Part shown: positions 1 to 5,223 of the stretch, piece by piece
Numbering within the stretch: the first letter of the stretch is position 1
Layout: every line of letters starts with the position of its first letter
Source: an uncultured Lachnospiraceae bacterium
GTDB taxonomy: Bacteria > Bacillota_A > Clostridia > Lachnospirales > Lachnospiraceae
Direction: 5' to 3'
DNA: 5,268 nt
Assembly (NCBI GenBank): GCA_902795715.1
Contig: CADBME010000256.1
Location: 1 to 5,268 of the forward strand
The notes under the pieces: model-generated
Told to the model about the DNA's origin: nothing
Databases searched by the model: none
Seen by the model: only the letters and a program-made list of their open reading frames with translations
Program-made: the position numbers and the translations under genes

Positions 1-764
1 CTGGCAGTCTCATTCATGCCGGACTCTTCCACTGCAATCTCAAGTTTGCGAAGGTCAGAAACATTTTCCTGATGCATCTCATCCAGTTCTTTTTGAAGAT
101 ATTCCATCTGCTTTTTAATGGCAGATTCCCGGTAAATCTTCTGATAGTCTTCCTCCTGGGCATTTTTGGCTTCACTGTTGACACGGGTCATTTCCAGATT
201 CTCATAAATGAGCTCCTCCATCATCTCCACACGTTTGGCCAAACTGTCTTCCGCCAGGACGGCATACCTCTCTTCGTTGGAGTTCATCATCCAGGGAGAC
301 ATAGCCGCAGCAATTTCCGATATGGAGTTCCAGCGGGCAATAAAAGCTCTTCCCCCCTGACCCCACTGGAATGAATCAGAGAACCGGGCCAGCTCATTTT
401 TTAAATCTTTCAGTTTTTTCTCCGTGATTTCCCGATCCAGATCCTCTATGTCCCGTCTCTTGGAAATAGCCAGGTCAATATCATGATCTTTATAGACGGT
501 AACCTCTTCGATATTCACACGGTATCTGGTCCGGACCACGATATAGCCGTTGGGGTTAACCTCAGTGATTATCCCTGAAACGCCGATCGGATAAAAACTG
601 TCTTCATTCAGCTCATCCCGGGTCTGCTTGTCCTTTGAAACAACGATGGTTATCTTTTCATCCACGCTGGGGGACTTGCCGGTCACCTTCTCATAGGTCT
701 CGGTTTTAAAATATATATTGGCATCAGGTACTACTAATACGTTGTAAACGGGTATAACTGCCAT
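1..764 (-). CDS. lon: ATP-dependent Lon protease, N-terminal part (runs off the window)
   Basis: Lon is a cytoplasmic AAA+ serine protease that unfolds and degrades misfolded and regulatory proteins. The frame stays open from ATG 764 to the window edge, giving 254 codons; Lon proteins are usually near 770-810 residues, so the ATPase and Ser-Lys protease domains lie outside. Residues 1-100 resemble the substrate-binding N domain, starting MAVIPVYNVLVVPDANIYFK, with IGVSGIITEV near 60-69 and YIVVRTRYRVNIEEV near 74-88. Residues 105-200 are helical. Residues 211-230 (YRESAIKKQMEYLQKELDEM) match the conserved Lon linker before the ATPase domain, followed by EESGMNETA. The start is fixed by an AGGAGG about 6 bases upstream (near 771-777). 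The N domain is divergent from E. coli Lon. It has its own promoter, a 5' hairpin and a CIRCE operator upstream, so heat-shock control by HrcA is likely. The identification is strong. Confidence 0.92.
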   Translation of the reverse strand, partial: MAVIPVYNVLVVPDANIYFKTETYEKVTGKSPSVDEKITIVVSKDKQTRDELNEDSFYPIGVSGIITEVNPNGYIVVRTRYRVNIEEVTVYKDHDIDLAISKRRDIEDLDREITEKKLKDLKNELARFSDSFQWGQGGRAFIARWNSISEIAAAMSPWMMNSNEERYAVLAEDSLAKRVEMMEELIYENLEMTRVNSEAKNAQEEDYQKIYRESAIKKQMEYLQKELDEMHQENVSDLRKLEIAVEESGMNETA

Positions 765-829
765 AATTCGCCTCCTCTTGATTCAACACTGCTAATCCGC
801 AGCATTCAATTTATCTTTATAGAGTTTTA

Positions 830-856
830 TCAGCACTTAACTCAATCGAGTGCTAA
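830..856 (-). promoter_or_regulatory. CIRCE operator (HrcA binding site) in the lon leader
   Basis: In the lon sense this reads TTAGCACTC, 9 bases, AAGTGCTGA. The consensus is TTAGCACTC-N9-GAGTGCTAA, so the first arm is perfect, the second has two mismatches (16 of 18 positions), and the spacer is exactly 9. It lies about 38-64 bases downstream of the predicted start of transcription and 65 bases before the lon ATG, a usual place for CIRCE. HrcA is known to bind CIRCE and repress groESL and the dnaK operon; that it represses lon here is inferred from position. Confidence 0.88.
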
Positions 857-870
857 CAAAAGGTCCAAAT

Positions 871-896
871 AGAAGGTCTCCCGCAGGAAACCTTCT
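871..896 (-). other. Stem-loop at the predicted 5' end of the lon mRNA
   Basis: In the lon sense the arms AGAAGGTTTCC and GGAGACCTTCT form an 11-bp stem with one T-G wobble around the tetraloop TGCG. With a C-G closing pair this is a UNCG-class, unusually stable loop. The promoter predicts a start near 893, so the transcript would begin inside the first arm and still keep about 8 bp of stem. 5'-terminal stem-loops are known to protect some mRNAs from decay; that role here is inference. No T-run follows, so it is not an obvious terminator. A second ACCTT at 864-860 could compete for the same arm. Confidence 0.6.
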
Positions 897-899
897 CAT

Positions 900-928
900 A
901 TCATATATTAATACCAGTATTTTGTCAA
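900..928 (-). promoter_or_regulatory. Sigma-A promoter of lon
   Basis: The -35 box is a perfect TTGACA (928-923), followed by a 17-base spacer and the -10 box TATGAT (905-900), which is 5 of 6 to consensus. The predicted start is near 893, leaving a leader of about 129 bases that carries the stem-loop and CIRCE. Such a strong core promoter fits a gene held down by a repressor and released on heat shock. Confidence 0.85.
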
Positions 929-985
929 CTTACTCTGCTGAAGTCCGAACTTACCCCTGCAGATCTGCACATATCTTATCTCTTC

Positions 986-2488
986 CTATAGTCTGGACAG
1001 GATCTCCAGGAAGTATTTCCAGGTCCTCTCTACACTGGCCACCTCCATGGATTCCAGGGGGCTGTGGATATCCTTAATATCCGGACCGAAGGATACGCAA
1101 TCCAATCCGGGAATCCTGTCGGCAAACAAGCTGCATTCCACGCCGGCATGCATGGCTTCAATCTGAGGCTTTTCCCCATACTGTTCTTCATAGATTTCTG
1201 CCATAAGGTCACGGAGGGGGGAGTCTTCCCGGTAAGCCCAGGCCGGATAGTCCCCGGATAAGATCAGTTTGCCTCCGACCAGGCCTACAAGGGCCTCCAT
1301 TCTGTCCAGTATTTCTCTTTTTTCCGAGTTCACGCTGCTCCTGACCGAGCTTGTGATGACGACGGCATTCTCCTCGCTTGTCAGGATTCCCTGATTGAGG
1401 GATGTCTGGACCAGGCCCTCTATATCAAAGCTCATCCTCTGAATTCCATTGGGCAGATTTCGAAGGACAGACAGGACCCGGCCGGTATCCCCTGCATTCA
1501 GACAGGAAAGGGCAGTCCCGGGTGCTGAAAGTTTCTCACAGAAAAGGACAAGGTCAGGATCCGTTTGACGGTATTCTTCGGCTAGAATCCGGCCGTACTT
1601 CTTTGTGATTTCTTCCATATCTGCTTTGATTTCCTTCTCGCCCTCACACATGGGATTAGCCGGGGACTTGTATCCCTTGTCATCTGGAAGGAGAACAGCC
1701 TCCGCTTCATGTGGTATGGCATTATCCTTGCCTCCTCCGGTTAGAGATAGCAAAAGAAAAGGTCTGTGGCTGCCGATTTCCTGCAGGACCCTGCCCAGGA
1801 TCATGATGGCATTTCCTCTTCCTTTGTCAATCTCCACACCGGAGTGTCCACCCAAAAGACCGGAGATCCTGATCCGGTACAAATCTTTCGCAGCATTTTT
1901 TTCAATACGGCTGACGGGAATCTCCACCCTGGCTGTCACACCGCCTGCACAGCTGACCAGGAGGTGGCCCTCTTCTTCAGAATCAATATTCAGCATCCTT
2001 TTGCCGGACAGGGAGGAAGAATCCAGGCCGGCAGCTCCCAGAAGTCCGATCTCCTCATCAACGGTGAAAACCGCTTCAATAGGCGGATGGGGAATATCAT
2101 GGGATTCAAGAACAGCCAGCATATAGGCCACTCCGATTCCATCATCTCCTCCCAGGCTTGTCCCGCGGGCACTGATGATTCCGTCTTTAAGCTCAAGCTC
2201 CAGGCCCTCACGAGCAAAGTCAATGTCGCAATCCTCTGTCTTTTCGCAGACCATATCCATATGTCCCTGAAGAATAAGAGGGGGGTGGTTTTCTTTTCCC
2301 CGGCTGCCTGCCTTTTTGATAATCACATTTCCCATGGCGTCCTGTATATAAGGCAGATCGTGATTCCCGGCGAAGTCTGTCAGATATTGACTGATCTTTC
2401 CCATATTTCCCGATCCATGGGGTATTCCGCAGATCTCTTCAAAATAATAGAACACTCTTTCCGGCTTCAGGCCTGCTAATACTTTCAT
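986..2488 (-). CDS. pepD: Aminoacyl-histidine dipeptidase / cytosol non-specific dipeptidase (M20C)
   Basis: This zinc peptidase removes the N-terminal residue from dipeptides, including Xaa-His such as carnosine, in the cytoplasm. The product is 500 residues, close to the usual 480-490. Expected metal and catalytic residues are visible: H76 and D78 in GHMDMVCE, D115 in SLGGDDGIG, E145-E146 in TVDEEIGLLGA, D169 in LNIDSEEEG, and H475 in DIHSPLE. They sit at the same spacing as the dinuclear zinc ligands described for Vibrio PepD. The lid/dimer region includes GGHSGVEIDKGRGNA (213-227). The start at 2488 is chosen because AGAGGGAGTC lies just upstream; the frame continues 40 codons further to 2608, but that stretch overlaps the preceding gene and lacks a ribosome binding site. 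It begins 70 bases after the J-protein stop with no terminator between, so co-transcription is likely. Confidence 0.94.
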   Translation of the reverse strand: MKVLAGLKPERVFYYFEEICGIPHGSGNMGKISQYLTDFAGNHDLPYIQDAMGNVIIKKAGSRGKENHPPLILQGHMDMVCEKTEDCDIDFAREGLELELKDGIISARGTSLGGDDGIGVAYMLAVLESHDIPHPPIEAVFTVDEEIGLLGAAGLDSSSLSGKRMLNIDSEEEGHLLVSCAGGVTARVEIPVSRIEKNAAKDLYRIRISGLLGGHSGVEIDKGRGNAIMILGRVLQEIGSHRPFLLLSLTGGGKDNAIPHEAEAVLLPDDKGYKSPANPMCEGEKEIKADMEEITKKYGRILAEEYRQTDPDLVLFCEKLSAPGTALSCLNAGDTGRVLSVLRNLPNGIQRMSFDIEGLVQTSLNQGILTSEENAVVITSSVRSSVNSEKREILDRMEALVGLVGGKLILSGDYPAWAYREDSPLRDLMAEIYEEQYGEKPQIEAMHAGVECSLFADRIPGLDCVSFGPDIKDIHSPLESMEVASVERTWKYFLEILSRL

Positions 2489-2558
2489 CTTGACTCCCTC
2501 TGATTTCATGTTGATGGTGCAATGGTCAAAAATTGCTAAAAAATACGATAAGGATATC

Positions 2559-3647
2559 TTATGCCAGCTGTTTTTCATACTGCCTGAGTGCTTGCTCAGC
2601 CCGTGCATTCACATGCCTTGGTACATCGATCTGAATGGTGACATACAGATCTCCTTTCCGGTCGGGATGATTCATGACCGGAGCTCCCTTCCCTTTGAGT
2701 CGAAGTTTGGAACCGGACTGGGTTCCCGGCCGGATCTGGCAGCTCACATTCCCATACAAGGTGGAAATAATGGTTTCTCCGCCCAGAACAGCTGTAATAT
2801 AGGGAATGTTCACCGTTGTATACAGGTCGCTTCCTTTTCTTTCATATCCGGATCGGCCCATGACCTCGATGGTAATGTAAAGATCTCCTGCCTGGCCGCC
2901 CCGGTAACCCGGATTGCCCTTGCCTTTCAGACGAATCTTTTTTCCACTTTCGATTCCCCTGGGTATGGTGACTTTCAGGGTCTGGTCTTTGCCGGTGGAA
3001 TCGGACAGACGGATCACCTTTTCAGCGCCATGGATGGCATCCTCAAAGCTAATGGACATGGAAGCTTCCACATCGGAGCCTTTTCGAGGCCCCGTCTCTC
3101 TACCGGCAAATCCTCCGCCATAGCCGCCACTATAATCACCGCTGTAACCATCGCTATAACCACCGGTATGACCAAAATCTCCCTGTCCGAAAAGGTCGCC
3201 GAACAGGTCCTCAAAATCAAAACCTTGTCCGCTGCTCTTCCATTGTCTGTAGCTTGTCCCCTGACCGCCGTAACCGGAAAATCCACGGGCGTAGGATCCA
3301 TCTCTGTCAAAAGCATCGGAGTAGAATCCGCCTGAACGGAATCCTCCGCCGGCAAAGTCTCCGTGGTCTCTGGCATACCTGGCATATTCCTCAGCCCCTT
3401 CTTTGGGATTGCCGGAACCGTCAAAAGCATCAAAACCCAGCTGATCGTAAAGTTTCCTTTTATTATCATCACTCAGGATGGCATAGGCCTCCGAAATCTC
3501 CTTAAACTTCTCCTCTGCTGATGCATTTCCCTTGTTGGAATCCGGATGATATTTCCTTGCCAGCTTCCTGTAAGCTTTTTTTATTGCCGATGCATCCGCA
3601 TCTCTGCCGACGCCCAGCACTTCATAACAATCTCTTTTTGTGCTCAT
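2559..3647 (-). CDS. Class II J-domain co-chaperone, CbpA/DnaJ-like, without zinc finger
   Basis: J-domain proteins stimulate the ATPase of DnaK (Hsp70) and deliver unfolded clients. The 362-residue product has a J domain at about 5-70 with the HPD motif at 34-36 and a YDQLGFDAF end. A long Gly/Phe/Tyr/Ser-rich linker follows (about 71-185), including [17 protein letters not shown] and GYSG/DYSG-type repeats at 161-180. Two substrate-binding C-terminal domains occupy about 188-355, with [19 protein letters not shown] and a second [10 protein letters not shown]. The only cysteines are at 7 and 303, so the four CxxCxGxG zinc-finger repeats of true DnaJ are absent: this is CbpA-type, and I withhold the name dnaJ. 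CbpA of E. coli is shorter (about 306 residues), the difference being mainly the linker. The start has AAAGGAGG 6-7 bases upstream. It leads the probable operon with pepD and has its own promoter with an operator-like repeat. Confidence 0.93.
   Translation of the reverse strand: MSTKRDCYEVLGVGRDADASAIKKAYRKLARKYHPDSNKGNASAEEKFKEISEAYAILSDDNKRKLYDQLGFDAFDGSGNPKEGAEEYARYARDHGDFAGGGFRSGGFYSDAFDRDGSYARGFSGYGGQGTSYRQWKSSGQGFDFEDLFGDLFGQGDFGHTGGYSDGYSGDYSGGYGGGFAGRETGPRKGSDVEASMSISFEDAIHGAEKVIRLSDSTGKDQTLKVTIPRGIESGKKIRLKGKGNPGYRGGQAGDLYITIEVMGRSGYERKGSDLYTTVNIPYITAVLGGETIISTLYGNVSCQIRPGTQSGSKLRLKGKGAPVMNHPDRKGDLYVTIQIDVPRHVNARAEQALRQYEKQLA
3108..3167 (-). repeat. Degenerate Gly-Tyr-Ser repeats in the J-protein linker
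   Basis: Residues 161-180 ([20 protein letters not shown]) are built from YS(D/G)G-type units. The DNA shows matching near-repeats on the plus strand such as ccgctgtaacc, tcgctataacc and ccactataatc. The units are degenerate, and this is low-complexity coding repeat within the flexible G/F-type linker. Such tracts can change length by slippage or recombination. Confidence 0.6.
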
Positions 3648-3674
3648 AAGAACGCCTCCTTTTGTGTTTACATT

Positions 3675-3703
3675 GTTCTATAGTAAATATAACAATATAG
3701 AAC
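3675..3703. promoter_or_regulatory. Perfect inverted repeat over the J-protein promoter (candidate operator)
   Basis: The 8-bp arms GTTCTATA (3675-3682) and TATAGAAC (3696-3703) are perfect and separated by 13 bases. A second nested repeat, ATTGTT (3672-3677) and AACAAT (3691-3696), also has a 13-base gap. The larger repeat spans the -10 box and the predicted start, a position where a bound dimer would block RNA polymerase. It matches neither CIRCE nor the CtsR heptad repeat (GGTCAAA) nor HAIR (CTTGAGT-N7-ACTCAAG). The regulator is unknown to me. Confidence 0.5.
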
Positions 3704-3714
3704 CGTCCTGTCAA
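3686..3714 (-). promoter_or_regulatory. Sigma-A promoter of the J-protein/pepD unit
   Basis: The -35 box is TTGACA (3714-3709, perfect), the spacer is 17 bases and the -10 box is TATATT (3691-3686, 5 of 6). The predicted start near 3679 gives a short leader of about 32 bases with AAAGGAGG before the ATG. The likely operator repeat overlaps it. Confidence 0.82.
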
Positions 3715-3794
3715 GCACTTGTCTATCTCTTATCTTTTTGCATTTATACTTTTTCAGGTCTTGCTCGCGAAAAATACATGGACCAACACAAAAG

Positions 3795-3830
3795 AAAACC
3801 CCGGCATTTCATGAATGATGCCGGGGTTTT
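3795..3830 (-). terminator. Rho-independent terminator after the GH114-like gene
   Basis: The arms AAAACCCCGGCAT and ATGCCGGGGTTTT form a perfect 13-bp stem with a 10-base loop. In the minus sense it begins about 24 bases after the gene's stop codon and is followed by a T-rich tail, TTTTCTTTTG. The plus sense also ends TTTTGTTT, so it could act in both directions, but no plus-strand gene feeds it here. It separates the glycosidase unit from the J-protein promoter. Confidence 0.9.
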
Positions 3831-3853
3831 GTTTCATATTGAATAGTCTGTAA

Positions 3854-4699
3854 CTATATAATGATGGTGGAAGCGATGCAGTAATTAAAGCCTTTTCTTC
3901 TGCAGTAAGCCCTGATCTGTGATCTCTTGCCACCGCTTCTGGTATATTCAAGAACGCCGACGGAAAGTCCGGCTTTTTTCACCTTCTTGAAGTAATTCTC
4001 GTAATAATGCTGGAAATCTTTTCTCTGGCTGCTGAAAGATCCGGATCCGCTGTAGCTGGTGATCCTGGTAAGGACTTCTTCCTGTACTACACCGTTGATG
4101 AGATATTTCTTACCACTATTAATAAGAGGAGTCACGAATTTGTCTCCGCCGTTAATGGTGACCTTCTTGTTAAACTTACGAAGTCTCTTAAGGATCTTCA
4201 CCAGACCGTTGTAAATGGATTTCCTTCTATTATATTCATATACGTCACAGTTATCTACCCAGAAACCGTCAACACCCTTAGCAGAAATTTTTCTTGCAAT
4301 AGTATCGACAATGAAGTTTCTCCACTTCTTTTTTCCTACGTTAACCCAGTACTCATCTTCCCAGTTATCATAGGTCTTAAGTCTGTACTTTTTGAATCGA
4401 TTAAAATAGTAACGGTTAGATTCTACTGATCCGATGTTCAGATAGGAATATACAATATGACCTGCTCTTTTCAGTGCGGCTACATCTGAAGCACTGTAAT
4501 TCTGCGCATCGATTACGATGACTTTATAGCCACTTACACTATTGATTCTAGATCCTTTGATCTCTGTGTTAAGAGAAATGTACCAGTTATAATTTGTTTT
4601 CGACGTGCTTTTCGCTTTTGCAGCAACGGGGAATGCCGTCGTACACAACATAATCATTGCAAGAGCAAAACATGCGAAGCACCTTTTGGTCTGTTTCAT
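3854..4699 (-). CDS. Secreted GH114-like glycoside hydrolase (endo-alpha-1,4-polygalactosaminidase family, TM1410-like)
   Basis: GH114 enzymes are TIM-barrel glycosidases that cleave alpha-1,4-galactosaminogalactan-type polymers. The 281-residue product opens with MKQTKR, a hydrophobic segment at about 8-22 and a likely signal-peptidase site near VAAKA (about residue 29), so it should be exported. The mature part shows family landmarks in order: VIVIDAQNYSA (60-70), HIVYSYLNIGSVES (81-94), GVDGFWVDNCDVYEY (142-156) with the likely catalytic D149 and nearby D152, TINGG (181-185), VVQEEVL (204-210) and GVLEYT (248-253). It ends at the barrel, with no binding or anchoring domain. It is strongly basic (many Lys/Arg), fitting binding to an acidic or wall-associated polymer, although that is inference. 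TAGGAGG lies 5 bases before the ATG. It stands alone, with its own promoter and terminator, and is more AT-rich than pepD. The family is fairly sure; the substrate is unknown. Confidence 0.85.
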   Translation of the reverse strand: MKQTKRCFACFALAMIMLCTTAFPVAAKAKSTSKTNYNWYISLNTEIKGSRINSVSGYKVIVIDAQNYSASDVAALKRAGHIVYSYLNIGSVESNRYYFNRFKKYRLKTYDNWEDEYWVNVGKKKWRNFIVDTIARKISAKGVDGFWVDNCDVYEYNRRKSIYNGLVKILKRLRKFNKKVTINGGDKFVTPLINSGKKYLINGVVQEEVLTRITSYSGSGSFSSQRKDFQHYYENYFKKVKKAGLSVGVLEYTRSGGKRSQIRAYCRRKGFNYCIASTIII

Positions 4700-4740
4700 A
4701 AAAACCTCCTAAATGCTCGTTTCTTTGTTCTCCACTGTGT

Positions 4741-4769
4741 ATTCTAACACCGTTTTTATCAAGAATCAA
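4741..4769 (-). promoter_or_regulatory. Promoter of the GH114-like gene
   Basis: The -10 box is TAGAAT (4746-4741, 5 of 6) and, 17 bases upstream, a weak -35 box reads TTGATT (4769-4764, 4 of 6). The predicted start is near 4734, with a leader of about 35 bases. The weak -35 coincides with the last of three direct repeats, which is what an activator-dependent promoter would look like. Confidence 0.65.
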
Positions 4770-4793
4770 CATTCTGTTAACATATTCGTAACA
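4764..4793 (-). promoter_or_regulatory. Three direct repeats at 11-bp spacing over the -35 (candidate PhoB/OmpR-type response-regulator site)
   Basis: In the gene sense, TGTT recurs exactly every 11 bases (starting at 4793, 4782 and 4771): TGTTACGAATA, TGTTAACAGAA, then TGTTGATT running into the -35. Seen as hexamers they are TTACGA, TTAACA and TTGATT with 5-base gaps. The middle one matches the TTAACA-like half-site of Bacillus PhoP boxes. Tandem 11-bp repeats near the -35 are typical of OmpR/PhoB-family activators. The third unit is degenerate, and the identity of the regulator is a guess. Confidence 0.4.
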
Positions 4794-4799
4794 ATACAC

Positions 4800-5180
4800 A
4801 TTTATCGAAGACATTCAGGGGGATTATTAGGGCAATTCAACCAATAAATAAAAATGCAATTTCCAAATATTGGAATGCCTTTGGACCTTTTTACCAAGGA
4901 TCGGATGCCTGAAAGCGGCCATAGTATAAAACATTTATTTACAGTTATATATCCAAATAACCTTTTTTCTTTGATTTCAACTCTTTTTTTCAGGCTCTTT
5001 CGCCCTTCAATTTGCAAGTATTTATTCCAAAATACCAGAGCGATCAGCTAAGAAAGGCGGAGCAATTGTTAACAAATTATTACGCAAATCCTATATATAA
5101 TATTAAGAAAATATAACATGCAATTGATTTGCTCAGAGGCCATCTTATGGGGATGAGAGGCATTCTGATCATCATTTGCT
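4800..5180. other. AT-rich intergenic stretch without a convincing gene
   Basis: This stretch separates the GH114 promoter from the TnpB/right-end remnant. Short open frames of about 65-71 codons exist on both strands (4854-5051 plus, 4802-5017 minus), but they lack ribosome binding sites and recognisable motifs, so I do not call them. Visible structure includes an inverted repeat TTCCAA-ATA-TTGGAA (4861-4875), a TTGTTAACAA palindrome (5066-5075), and a weak plus-strand promoter-like TTAACA-N17-TATATA (5069-5097). A foldable segment lies at 5133-5169, with arms TCAGA/TCTGA, GCC/GGC and ATC/GAT. The stretch may be decayed mobile-element or intergenic DNA. Confidence 0.5.
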
Positions 5181-5191
5181 CTGTGACGGCT

Positions 5192-5223
5192 CCCACCACT
5201 TTCGTTTTACTAAGAAGTGGGGG
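5192..5223 (-). mobile_element. Bulged hairpin resembling an IS200/IS605-type right end
   Basis: In the minus sense CCCCCACTT pairs with AAGTGG-T-GGG: six base pairs, one extrahelical T (5195), then three more, around a 13-base loop. Hairpins with a bulged T are the known recognition structures of TnpA (Y1) transposases at IS200/IS605 ends. The stop codon of the TnpB-like frame lies inside the loop, the usual arrangement for a tnpB that ends at the right end. The exact terminus is not defined; a TCAC at 5186-5183 is a candidate. Confidence 0.5.

Noticed and set aside
941..969. TGCAGATCTGCA palindrome (958-969) and AAGT-TCGG-ACTT mini-hairpin after pepD as a terminator
   Set aside because: The stems are short and no T-run follows in the minus sense, so termination is not supported; read-through toward lon stays possible.
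2489..2608. 40-codon N-terminal extension of pepD
   Set aside because: It overlaps the end of the J-protein gene, has no ribosome binding site, and is not part of the M20C fold; AGAGGGAGTC supports the start at 2488.
3108..3167. Repetitive DNA read as a CRISPR-like array
   Set aside because: The repeats are short, degenerate, in frame and encode the Gly-Tyr-Ser linker of the J protein; there are no spacers.
3649..3679. AGAAC/GTTCT pairing around the Shine-Dalgarno of the J-protein gene as an RNA thermometer
   Set aside because: The stem is only 5 bp and the Shine-Dalgarno sits in its loop rather than in the stem, so it would not hide the site effectively.
4856..4878. GCA..TTCCAA-ATA-TTGGAA-TGC repeat followed by TTTTTATTT (minus sense) as a terminator
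   Set aside because: The stem is AT-rich and interrupted, and there is no gene upstream close enough to need it; at best it is a weak structure.
4802..5051. Small open frames on both strands in the AT-rich intergenic region (71 and 65 codons)
   Set aside because: They have no ribosome binding site and no family likeness, they overlap each other, and such lengths are expected by chance here.
5069..5097. Plus-strand promoter TTAACA-N17-TATATA
   Set aside because: The match is modest in very AT-rich sequence and there is no convincing plus-strand gene to drive; noted only as part of the intergenic description.
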